Positions 15,244 to 21,676 of a stretch of DNA of 24,049 nucleotides are shown one piece after another (position 1 is the stretch's first letter; every line of letters begins with the position of its first letter). Both the position numbers and the translations under genes were made by a program. Below the pieces are notes generated by a model. The model worked only from the letters and a program-made list of their open reading frames with translations, did no database searches and had not been told where the DNA came from. This stretch comes from a virus: positions 1 to 24,049 of the IMG/VR virus record IMGVR_UViG_3300007820_000021, one strand, 5' to 3'.

Positions 15244-15411
15244 GTGGTGGCGGTTATTAATCTCGAAATAAGTCATGAAAAACCAGAAGTGAACTTAGAG
15301 CAATACTTACTTCGATTCAAAAAGATGGGCATTGATACAACGGATGTTGAGTCTCGTCTTAATGGATTTATTTATTCCAACGTTTCAACGCCACTTCCAA
15401 CAGTTGAATAA
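15244..15411 (+). CDS. Small protein of unknown function between the two repressors
   Basis: About 55 residues, with a protein-like, charged, helical sequence (ISHEKPEVNLEQYLLRF, then MGIDTTDVESRLNGFIYSN). The frame is open far upstream, but that part is antisense to the XRE gene and is not credible. Start choice is unclear: GTG codons at 15244 and 15247 lie inside the only ribosome-site-like sequence (AAGGGTGG), and the codon at proper spacing is ATT 15256. A -10-like TATCAT is at 15203-15208. The 3' end overlaps the convergent CI-like gene by 44 bases. Moderate to low confidence. Confidence 0.4.
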   Translation: MVAVINLEISHEKPEVNLEQYLLRFKKMGIDTTDVESRLNGFIYSNVSTPLPTVE

Positions 15412-15763
15412 CATCATCCGCTTCTTCTTTTGATAGCGTATGTCCTTTATAAACCAATTTATAATTATTCAGCTTTTCAATTGGTATTTCAGCTAACTCC
15501 GATTCCTCATGTGGATCGGAGTTTTTATTGTTTCTATTGCCGCTTGCTTGATAAAGGTTGATGTCAGTTGCGCCAATTAAGTAATCGACTGTAGTTTGCA
15601 ATAAGTCAGCAAGCTTTGCGGCTATTTCTGTAGTTAAGCGTCGTTCCCCTTTTTCAATATCATAATAGTACTGAGGTGTTATATCTAGCCTTTGTGCGAC
15701 CTTGATACCACTCAACTTCTTTTCCTTCCTTAGTTTCCTTATTCTGCTTTCTTTTTCTTCCAT
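15368..15763 (-). CDS. CI-like lysogeny repressor (XRE family)
   Basis: A 131-residue repressor. The N-terminal helix-turn-helix is IRKLRKEKKLSGIKVAQRLDITPQYYYDIEKGERRL, followed by AAKLADLLQTTVDYLIGATD, a classical XRE core. The C-terminus (YKGHTLSKEEADDVIQLLEVAL) is the short tail seen in Bacillales phage and ICE repressors; there is no self-cleaving LexA-type or ImmA-type domain in it. ATG 15763 has GGGAGGTG upstream; the TTG at 15766 is the only extra start. It is divergent from the Cro-like gene, and five 13-base palindromes fill the gap between them. It probably represses its neighbour and regulates itself. Confidence 0.85.
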   Translation of the reverse strand: MEEKESRIRKLRKEKKLSGIKVAQRLDITPQYYYDIEKGERRLTTEIAAKLADLLQTTVDYLIGATDINLYQASGNRNNKNSDPHEESELAEIPIEKLNNYKLVYKGHTLSKEEADDVIQLLEVALKRWNK

Positions 15764-15783
15764 CAATATTCACCTCCCATAAT

Positions 15784-15949
15784 AAGCATTATGCTGTGTA
15801 AATTTTATCATTGTTCGAAACATAAAACAATAAGCAAAATGCTTAAAAACTAAGATAGGACAAGCATAGTGCTTATTTTATTGGTAAATTGAACCAATAT
15901 GAAGCATTATGCTTATTTTTGCGCTTTGTATATTATCAGCAAAATGCTT
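15784..15949. promoter_or_regulatory. Five-operator lysogeny switch region
   Basis: Five copies of a 13-base palindrome, consensus AAGCAnnnTGCTT, at 15784-15796, 15832-15844, 15862-15874, 15902-15914 and 15937-15949. The outer copies each have one or two mismatches at the ends. The copy at 15832 is next to the -35 of the repressor promoter and the copy at 15784 is downstream of its -10; the copy at 15937 fills the spacer of the rightward promoter. Confidence 0.85.
15802..15830 (-). promoter_or_regulatory. Promoter of the CI-like repressor
   Basis: On the minus strand: TTGTTT (15830-15825), 17 bases, TAAAAT (15807-15802), with an extended-10 TG just before it. It is flanked by operators, consistent with autoregulation. 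Confidence 0.7.
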
Positions 15950-15954
15950 ATATT
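15926..15954 (+). promoter_or_regulatory. Rightward early promoter
   Basis: TTGTAT (15926-15931), 17 bases, TATATT (15949-15954). An operator occupies the spacer, so repressor binding would block RNA polymerase. The Cro-like gene starts at 15980. Confidence 0.7.
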
Positions 15955-15979
15955 TTATACATGGGAGGTGAGAAAATAA

Positions 15980-16207
15980 ATGAACTTCACCGAATCAGTA
16001 AAAGCAGCAATGGAGATACACGGTATAACAAAGAAAGATTTAGCTAGAGAAACAAAGTATAGCTATCAATACATTTATGATTTGCTGGCAGGCGAAAGAA
16101 GATGGAACGAAGACTCGATCAACAAGGTTTGCGGGGCTCTTGGAATAAAGATTGAGATTACTTGTGAGAACGAGGTGGCAAATGAATCAACTAGCATTAT
16201 CGACTGA
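15980..16207 (+). CDS. Cro-like regulator
   Basis: A 75-residue XRE-type protein: AMEIHGITKKDLARETKYSYQYIYDLLAGERRW is a helix-turn-helix, with SINKVCGALGI after it. Strong ribosome site GGGAGGTGAG; the divergent repressor gene uses nearly the same leader (GGGAGGTGA). It is the first gene of the rightward early operon and overlaps the next by 26 bases. By position it should act as the anti-repressor side of the switch, binding some or all of the five operators. Confidence 0.8.
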   Translation: MNFTESVKAAMEIHGITKKDLARETKYSYQYIYDLLAGERRWNEDSINKVCGALGIKIEITCENEVANESTSIID

Positions 16208-17102
16208 CCTCACGGTCATAACAGCAGAAATAAACTCATTCAAGCAAGTAGCTGGACAGGCGGTATTCGAGATTGGCAAGCGGCTGAAGCATGTCAAGGA
16301 AAATGATTTAGTGCATGGGCAGTGGTTTCCGTTTTTAGAAACAATTGATATTCCGTCTAGAACGGCCCAAGCAATGATGCAAGCATTTGAACGTTTTGGA
16401 AATACGCAGTCAACTGCGCTTTTGCCAACGGGTAAGATTTTCGAAATGCTTTCCTTACCATCGTCAATTGATACGGAAAAATTTATAGAATCACCTCATG
16501 TAATTCCTTCGACAGGTGAAGAAAAAACGGTAAACGACATGACCCAGATTCAACTTAGGGAAGTCACCAAACAACTCAAGCAATCCGAACTAGCCAAGCA
16601 ACAAGCCGTTGCCGAACACACCCAGCAGCAAGCTTCCCTCCTTGCTCAAATCGAACAATTAAAGCTTGTGAAAGATTCCCCCGAAACACTAAAGCGCATT
16701 GCTGAACTGGAAGCTAAGGCGGATAGAGAGTATCAACTCGCTATGGATAACATCCAACTCAAGGTTCAAATGAATGGCATGGAACGTGATTTTGCCGAGT
16801 TTGTCACCAAGAAAGACAAAGAAACGCAAGCTTATGCCGATTTACGCAAATCTCTACGATCCATCATTAACATTGTCACGATGGAACATAGCAATGCCAA
16901 GCAGCAGTATCGGCTAATAGCGGGTCACAAGGAAGCCAATGAGGCGGTACAGGACTTTATCAAGCGGTTTGATCCATTGGTTCAGGAATTGTTTAAAACG
17001 TGGCGAGGCGTCACAACATTTACGGAGGAGGTGATAGTAGATGTCGGACAAACAGGAGCAACAAATAGCGGAGTTATTGAAATCGCTGGCGGAGAGGGAT
17101 AG
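16182..17102 (+). CDS. DUF3102-family early protein with coiled coil
   Basis: A 306-residue protein. The first ~110 residues match the DUF3102 pattern common next to repressors in Bacillales phages (INSFKQVAGQAVFEIGKRLKHV, then HGQWFPFLETIDIPSRTAQAMMQAFERF). Residues ~125-235 are a Gln/Lys/Glu-rich coiled coil. The start is ATG 16182 with CGAGGTGG, inside the end of the Cro-like gene. The 3' end overlaps the next gene by 62 bases in another frame. Probably a DNA-binding early protein; the molecular role is not established. Confidence 0.75.
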   Translation: MNQLALSTDLTVITAEINSFKQVAGQAVFEIGKRLKHVKENDLVHGQWFPFLETIDIPSRTAQAMMQAFERFGNTQSTALLPTGKIFEMLSLPSSIDTEKFIESPHVIPSTGEEKTVNDMTQIQLREVTKQLKQSELAKQQAVAEHTQQQASLLAQIEQLKLVKDSPETLKRIAELEAKADREYQLAMDNIQLKVQMNGMERDFAEFVTKKDKETQAYADLRKSLRSIINIVTMEHSNAKQQYRLIAGHKEANEAVQDFIKRFDPLVQELFKTWRGVTTFTEEVIVDVGQTGATNSGVIEIAGGEG

Positions 17103-17412
17103 AACAATCTCAGTTTTGAACAGTTTGATTACATTTAAAGCACCAGAACGAAAAGCGGTCAAAGCTTATGTGTCAACTCGCTTAATCGAGATTCTTGGCG
17201 GGAAATCACCTTTGTATAAAGCAAAACTAGGCACAGTTAGGTCGGCACTTTGGAAGGATTATTGGAAGGAATTTAATGTGAAATCTTATCTTGATACACC
17301 CAAAAATTATTACGAAGTTGTTTTCGTATGGATTGATGAATGGGAACCGTATTGGGTAAAAAGCATGAAAAAAGGCTCGATAGCTGCTCTAACAGCTTCG
17401 AACCCAGAGTAA
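17041..17412 (+). CDS. ORF6C-domain-like protein
   Basis: A 123-residue protein with a short coiled-coil N-terminus and then VSTRLIEILGGKSPLYKAKLGTVRSALWKDYWKEFNVKSYLDTPKNYYEVV, which resembles the ORF6C domain usually fused to antirepressor or Rha-type proteins; here it stands alone. ATG 17041 follows GGAGGAGGTGATAGTAG, so it is a true overlapping gene and not a frameshifted tail of DUF3102. Possibly a regulatory partner. Confidence 0.65.
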   Translation: MSDKQEQQIAELLKSLAERDRTISVLNSLITFKAPERKAVKAYVSTRLIEILGGKSPLYKAKLGTVRSALWKDYWKEFNVKSYLDTPKNYYEVVFVWIDEWEPYWVKSMKKGSIAALTASNPE

Positions 17413-17458
17413 ATAATTCACCGTCATCTTAACTCATTTTAAGAAAAGGAGCAACCCC

Positions 17459-17812
17459 ATGGAATCCTTAGAAGATCTGCAAGAACAAATAAAGGCGCTT
17501 CAATTGGAAAATGCCAATTTGAGCCTTAGAAAAGAAGCCCCGAGCATGTTGCCCATCTACATGCGTGTTACAGAATTATGCTTTGCTCATACTCATCGGA
17601 AGCTTTCAATTGATGAAAAAAAGGAAATGAACGAAAGTTTGGTAGCATACGCGAATCATCTCAATCGCACATCCGAACGAGAGAAGTATAGGAACGATCT
17701 TTTGGATATTCAAACGCTATCTATTGCGGCTCATATCGTTGGAGACTTTGGGTATCTGCATGAAATTTGTGCAAGGGAAGAGGAACTAAAGCGGAATTAT
17801 AAGGAGGGATAG
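17459..17812 (+). CDS. Early phage protein of unknown function
   Basis: A 117-residue protein, helical and charged, with an N-terminal coiled coil (LEDLQEQIKALQLENANL) and a C-terminal Cys/Glu-rich helix (LHEICAREEELKRNYKEG). Strong ribosome site AAAAGGAG. No family recognised. It lies directly before a tiny membrane-protein gene and the Spo0A-like gene. Confidence 0.6.
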   Translation: MESLEDLQEQIKALQLENANLSLRKEAPSMLPIYMRVTELCFAHTHRKLSIDEKKEMNESLVAYANHLNRTSEREKYRNDLLDIQTLSIAAHIVGDFGYLHEICAREEELKRNYKEG

Positions 17813-17815
17813 CCT

Positions 17816-17983
17816 ATGTTGGATTTTCTAACCCACCCAGATAAAATCTCTACTGCATTGGAATGGCAATGGGCATTCAAATTTCCCATCTTATTTACAA
17901 TTATAAAACTTGGCACACCTACCGCTTGGGCAATTATCATCTTTACCGGCTTTCGAATAACGCGAAAAGTTTTCCAAAAATGA
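17816..17983 (+). CDS. 55-residue membrane protein
   Basis: ATG 17816 behind AAGGAGGGATAGCCT, stop TGA 17981-17983. One or two hydrophobic segments ([15 protein letters not shown] and [11 protein letters not shown]), with a basic tail (RITRKVFQK). It lies directly upstream of the Spo0A-like gene (13 bases). First of four tiny membrane proteins around that gene. Unknown function. Confidence 0.6.
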   Translation: MLDFLTHPDKISTALEWQWAFKFPILFTIIKLGTPTAWAIIIFTGFRITRKVFQK

Positions 17984-17996
17984 AGGGAGCAAGCCC

Positions 17997-18464
17997 GTGA
18001 TCGAACAACAGATTCGAAAAATCGTCCAAGAAGAACTCACCATGCTGCTATCCATAGGATTCGTTGGAGTAGTGCCAAAAGCGCAGGTATCAGTTACCGA
18101 AGTAGTAGTTACAAGCGGAGATGTACACGTTGATATTTCAGCAATGCTTCACGAAATCGGTGTACCTGCTCACATTAAAGGCTACCAGTTTTTGCGCGAA
18201 GCCATCACGATGGTTTACCACAATTCGGATCTGCTCAGCAAAATCACTAAAGTCATTTATCCTACCATTGCCGACCAATATAAGACTACTCCAAGCCGTG
18301 TAGAACGTGCCATTCGTCATGCAATTGAAGTCACTTGGTCACATAGTAACATTGACACCATATCGCGCTTGTTCGGCTATAGCGTCAATATCAACAAGCC
18401 TAAGCCTACAAATGGGCAGTTTATTGCAATGGTGGCGGATAAGTTGCAAATCGATGCAAGATAA
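17997..18464 (+). CDS. Spo0A C-terminal effector-domain protein without receiver domain
   Basis: A 155-residue protein. Residues ~47-150 match the DNA-binding domain of Spo0A, the master regulator of sporulation: [24 protein letters not shown], then [15 protein letters not shown], the recognition helix [13 protein letters not shown] (100-112), and a C-terminal [15 protein letters not shown]. The phosphoacceptor receiver domain of Spo0A is absent, replaced by about 45 residues starting [14 protein letters not shown]. The isolated Spo0A effector domain of Bacillus subtilis is active without phosphorylation, so this protein could act constitutively on 0A boxes (TGTCGAA), in the host or in this element. 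GTG start behind AAGGGAGC. Confidence 0.9.
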   Translation: MIEQQIRKIVQEELTMLLSIGFVGVVPKAQVSVTEVVVTSGDVHVDISAMLHEIGVPAHIKGYQFLREAITMVYHNSDLLSKITKVIYPTIADQYKTTPSRVERAIRHAIEVTWSHSNIDTISRLFGYSVNINKPKPTNGQFIAMVADKLQIDAR

Positions 18465-18549
18465 CACCCCCTGCTACATCGTTGCTGCAATCCTTTTCCT
18501 CTTCGTAATCGTTGGATTTATCTGGAGTAAGTGTGGTGATGAAAAATGA
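18454..18549 (+). CDS. 31-residue membrane peptide
   Basis: ATG 18454 lies in the last codons of the Spo0A-like gene in another frame; stop 18547-18549. MQDNTPCY, then a strong helix ([16 protein letters not shown]), then SKCGDEK. It overlaps the next gene by four bases (ATGA). Ribosome site weak, so translation is probably coupled. Confidence 0.5.
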   Translation: MQDNTPCYIVAAILFLFVIVGFIWSKCGDEK

Positions 18550-18638
18550 GTTGGTTAATTTTAAGTGGTTTCGCACTTTATCTATTGTTTATCTTTATTG
18601 TTGCTGGTTGCATCGGTTACGCCAATAAAAATGATTGA
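18546..18638 (+). CDS. 30-residue membrane peptide
   Basis: ATG 18546 overlaps the previous stop. Almost all one helix (WLILSGFALYLLFIFIVAGCIG), then a polar end (YANKND). It overlaps the next peptide gene by eight bases. No recognised family. Confidence 0.5.
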   Translation: MSWLILSGFALYLLFIFIVAGCIGYANKND

Positions 18639-18726
18639 ATGGGCAGCACTCATTACAACCTTTGTGCTCTACGGATTATTCAAATGGATTTTTAGGAGGA
18701 GCGGATATGAACGCGACAACAATTGA
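18631..18726 (+). CDS. 31-residue membrane peptide
   Basis: ATG 18631, stop TGA 18724-18726. MIEWAALITTFVLYGLFKWIF is a single helix, followed by RRSGYERDNN, so positive charges lie on the C-terminal side. It overlaps both neighbours. Real only if translational coupling works; the ribosome site is not obvious. Confidence 0.4.
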   Translation: MIEWAALITTFVLYGLFKWIFRRSGYERDNN

Positions 18727-18880
18727 ACGCCTACAATGTCCCTTAACAGATGAAGAGTTAGACAAGCTCGGAACATGCTTCACATATTTCAAATATTACG
18801 AGCAGGGATTCACCTTTGAAAACTTTATAAAGAGAGTGAGGAATGGAACTTGGGCGCTAATGTTCGCAGCATCAAAGTAA
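18707..18880 (+). CDS. 57-residue soluble phage protein
   Basis: Start ATG 18707 with TAGGAGGAGCGGAT upstream; the frame from 18635 is not needed. It has a compact, likely folded sequence (LTDEELDKLGTCFTYFKYYEQGFTFENFIKRV). No family recognised. The MazF-like pseudogene that follows would start inside its 3' end. Confidence 0.6.
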   Translation: MNATTIERLQCPLTDEELDKLGTCFTYFKYYEQGFTFENFIKRVRNGTWALMFAASK

Positions 18881-19224
18881 GGCGTAATGAAATATGGCTA
18901 GTTAACTTAGGTACTGGTGGCGGATCGGAGCAAGCGGGCACGCGTCCAGTCCTCATTATTTAAAACAATACAGGTAATCATTTTTCACCCACGGTTATTG
19001 TTGCTTCCATTTCATCGACTGACAGCAAAACTAAGCGGTTACCAACACATGTATTTTTGGAGGCGGGTTTAGCGGACCTCAAAAGTGATTCAGTCATCAT
19101 GCTGGAGCAGATTCGAACCGTCGATAAAGCGAAGTTTATTAAAAAGATGGGCGTATTATCAAAACTGGATGCAAGCGAAGCGGACAAGGCACTAAGTATA
19201 TCTTTGGCTTTGAATGGGTTGTGA
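18850..19224 (+). pseudogene. MazF/PemK-type toxin gene, broken by one in-frame stop
   Basis: Frame 18850-19224 gives a full-length MazF/PemK endoribonuclease except for TAA at 18961-18963. Before the stop: VRRNEIWLVNLGTGGGSEQ and TRPVLII; after it: NNTGNHFSPTVIVASISSTD, LPTHVFLEAGL, SVIMLEQIRTVDK and a helical end. In relatives the residue at the stop is usually Gln (LIIQN), so a single C-to-T change of CAA would explain it. Everything downstream still reads well, so the loss looks recent, or the stop is read through. The best start is TTG 18850, seven bases after AGGA. No partner antitoxin is evident. Intact, it would cut mRNA. Confidence 0.85.
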
Positions 19225-19230
19225 ATTCTA

Positions 19231-19401
19231 ATGGACAGATTTAGCGAACTCCCGCCCAAGCACCGCAAGCCCTCAGAGGACGAGCATGACGAGTACAGCG
19301 ATATTGCTAGGGAAGAACAGGCGGAGTTACAAGAGATTAAAGAGTTGGCAGAACGAGCGCAACAGCGTAGAAGCCCCATAGGATTTGTGGTTGGGGATTA
19401 A
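19231..19401 (+). CDS. 56-residue charged small protein
   Basis: ATG 19231, six bases after the MazF-like stop, ending TAA 19399-19401. Very rich in Glu, Asp and Arg (PSEDEHDEYSDIAREEQAEL), probably helical or disordered. The ribosome site is weak (GGGTTGTGA). It might be a toxin-associated or an unrelated phage gene; no family recognised. Confidence 0.45.
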   Translation: MDRFSELPPKHRKPSEDEHDEYSDIAREEQAELQEIKELAERAQQRRSPIGFVVGD

Positions 19402-19500
19402 ACAACTCCATCCCATAACCACATTTACCCCAGAAGTACCTTTAACGTCTGGTGGCATATTCACTGCTGCCCAAAATCAGAAAAATGGAGGAAAAATCAA

Positions 19501-19857
19501 ATGGCATTCTTTAAATCAAACAATAAATTATCTAAATCCGCAAAGCTAGCAATCACGGTGTCCAAACGTTTCGCAAATCCCAAGCAAGAACTAGCCATTC
19601 AAACAACTGCAGGTGTTATCCGCGAGGCTGTAGCAGGCAAGGGAGGGTTCAATCGAAAAGCCAAGTTTGTGGCGAAGCGAATCAAGAAAGTCCCGTACAA
19701 CAAGCAGGCATGGGGTACGTTGGGCTTTCAAGGTTTTCACACTCCAAAGGAACGGCGCGAGCAAAGCACCAAGGTAACCAAGCAGGTTATGAAGGCAGAA
19801 GCCTACACTTCCAAAATCAACTCTAAAAAGTGGAGAAAGGCAGCTGGTGATAGATGA
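19501..19857 (+). CDS. Small basic protein of the recombination module
   Basis: A 118-residue, strongly basic protein (many Lys and Arg throughout, for example KAKFVAKRIKKVPYNK), which suggests nucleic-acid binding. ATG behind ATGGAGG. It overlaps the ATPase gene by four bases (ATGA), so it probably acts with it. No family recognised. The 99 bases before it (19402-19500) hold no clear signal apart from the ribosome site. Confidence 0.6.
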   Translation: MAFFKSNNKLSKSAKLAITVSKRFANPKQELAIQTTAGVIREAVAGKGGFNRKAKFVAKRIKKVPYNKQAWGTLGFQGFHTPKERREQSTKVTKQVMKAEAYTSKINSKKWRKAAGDR

Positions 19858-21398
19858 TCATTAAATTCCTTGAAATCACCTTTCACAATTTTAAAGCAAT
19901 CCGTGATCTTAATATCCTTTATACCGATGTGCTGAAGCTTTCCGGTCAGAATGGTGAGAGCAAAACAACGATTGGCGAAGGTCCTAACTGGGCATTGTAC
20001 GGTGTTGATCTAATGGACAGCAGCAAGTACGATCCAACGCCAACCAATTATGAATTCGATACAGTTTCCGTAGCCTTGCTGCTTTCAAAAGACGGTTCTG
20101 AGTATTTGCTCAAGCGTGAAATTGCTTATGGCAAGAACGTATTTTATAAAAACGATGTACCTGTCACAGCTACAGAATACAAAGCTTTTGTAAGCAGCTT
20201 GTTTGAAAAGGAAATGTTCCTTTCCCTTTATAACCCGTCTTTCTTCTTTGTTCAAAAGTGGGAGGATCAACGGAAACAGATTATGAAATATGTCTCAGCC
20301 CCATTGAATGCAGATATATTCCTTGCTATGTCTGGTGGAAAAGAACTTAATCCTCACGCTAAGCGACTGGAAACGGAACTTAAAAAGGAAACCATCCCTA
20401 ATCTGCAGGCTAAGCACACCAAGAATAAAAACGATAAGGACAAGCTTTACACACAGGCACAGGGTAGCGTTAAAACCATCCAAGATCAGATCAAGGCGTT
20501 TAAGGATGTGCCGGATGTGGACATCGTAAAGCTTGATGCGGACTCATTACAGTTGCTTTTACAAATTCAAGAAATCGAAGCGGTCACAAGTAAGGCCGAT
20601 GAAACAAATTCAGAATTCATTACAACTGAGTCAAACCTAAATAGTTTGATCAGACGTGTTGATGAAGCCAAAGAACGTTATATGGTGGTTCATCGGGAGA
20701 TTGTTCAAGATAATTGTCGTGCCTGCAAACAACCATTAGATGAAGCTTCGATCGCAGCTGTAATGGCAACAAGAAAGGTACAGTTGGAATCACTAAAACT
20801 GGATCATAAAGTTTTGTGTGATAAACGCGATGCTGAAAAAATCAAATTTTCATTGCTGGTAAAAGTAGACACAAACGATCAATTTGAGCAAATCAGAGCG
20901 CTTGAAGCTAAACGGAATGCAATTGCTGAATTGGTTAGGCAGCAAAAGCAAAAGGATGCTTTAACTGGACAACTGGAAGCGGCCAAGAAGCTCGAAGCTG
21001 AGCACCTTGCATCTAATAAGGATTCTATCTTCGTCCTAGATGCAATCAAGAATTTTAACGCGACAGAAGCTAGTTTGCAAGTTTCAAAGGTTGAAGCGCT
21101 ATTTACCAGGCTAAAGGTTAGGCTTTTCAACTACATTGAATCGACACAGGAGTACAAGCCATTCTTCATGATTCAGATGGACGGTAAGGATTATTCAGCC
21201 CTATCACAGGGTGAGAAGATCACAGCAGGCTTAGAGCTTCATGAGGTCTTACACAAGCAATCAGAGCTAGTTGTACCTTGCTTTATCGATGCAAGCGAGT
21301 CCTACACTGGCGAAATTAAGGTGTATGGTCAAGCGATTATCAGCACGGTTGTAAAGGGTCAGAAATTACAAATTAACGGAATTGAGGTATCGGCATGA
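19854..21398 (+). CDS. RecF/Rad50-like AAA_23 ATPase of the recombination module
   Basis: A 514-residue SMC/RecF-type ATPase. The N-terminal strand-loop (ITFHNFKAIRDLNI) leads to a P-loop GQNGESKTT (31-39), in which the usual second Gly is Ser36. A coiled coil fills the middle. CRAC (288-291) in DNCRACKQPLD resembles a Rad50-type zinc hook. The ABC signature LSQGEK is at 450-455 and the Walker B-like FIDASESY has Asp479. It is expected to bind DNA ends or gaps and work with the RecT-like protein downstream. It overlaps the neighbours by four bases on both sides. Confidence 0.8.
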   Translation: MIIKFLEITFHNFKAIRDLNILYTDVLKLSGQNGESKTTIGEGPNWALYGVDLMDSSKYDPTPTNYEFDTVSVALLLSKDGSEYLLKREIAYGKNVFYKNDVPVTATEYKAFVSSLFEKEMFLSLYNPSFFFVQKWEDQRKQIMKYVSAPLNADIFLAMSGGKELNPHAKRLETELKKETIPNLQAKHTKNKNDKDKLYTQAQGSVKTIQDQIKAFKDVPDVDIVKLDADSLQLLLQIQEIEAVTSKADETNSEFITTESNLNSLIRRVDEAKERYMVVHREIVQDNCRACKQPLDEASIAAVMATRKVQLESLKLDHKVLCDKRDAEKIKFSLLVKVDTNDQFEQIRALEAKRNAIAELVRQQKQKDALTGQLEAAKKLEAEHLASNKDSIFVLDAIKNFNATEASLQVSKVEALFTRLKVRLFNYIESTQEYKPFFMIQMDGKDYSALSQGEKITAGLELHEVLHKQSELVVPCFIDASESYTGEIKVYGQAIISTVVKGQKLQINGIEVSA

Positions 21399-21676
21399 AA
21401 TTAACCCAAGTGCAATTAAATGAGCTTTTCAAAGAGGGTAAGGTTGATGGTTTGAATTTAGCAATTGCCAAGCAAGGCGACTGGACACAGGAAGGCAGAT
21501 GGCAGAAAGCTGAGATCATATTCACTGATGGCGATAAGAGTTTCAAGGCTGTTGTTACTCGCTCCGCTACGCCTAAAGAAGATTGGCTGCTTGAAGATTA
21601 CGGCGATGCCAAGATCGAGGAAGTCCGCAAGATGAAGAAAACTATAGATTTTTGGGAGGTAGTTGTCGTTGGCTAA
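21395..21676 (+). CDS. Small protein between the ATPase and RecT
   Basis: A 93-residue protein with a beta-rich appearance (WQKAEIIFTDGDKSFKAVVTRSATP) and an acidic middle. ATGA overlap upstream and overlap downstream with the RecT start, so it is coupled to the recombination operon. No family recognised. Confidence 0.6.
   Translation: MKLTQVQLNELFKEGKVDGLNLAIAKQGDWTQEGRWQKAEIIFTDGDKSFKAVVTRSATPKEDWLLEDYGDAKIEEVRKMKKTIDFWEVVVVG

Noticed and set aside
15808-15824. TTCGAA-containing near-palindrome in the repressor promoter spacer
   Set aside because: Not a TGTCGAA box and not a match to the AAGCAnnnTGCTT operators; too short to claim.
16509-16515. TTCGACA, a further 0A-box core match
   Set aside because: It lies inside the DUF3102 coding sequence without the extended TTTTGTCGAAA context; such single hits are expected by chance.
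17041-17102. Possible programmed frameshift joining DUF3102 and the ORF6C-like protein
   Set aside because: The second frame has its own strong ribosome site and ATG, and no slippery sequence was seen, so an ordinary overlap is simpler.
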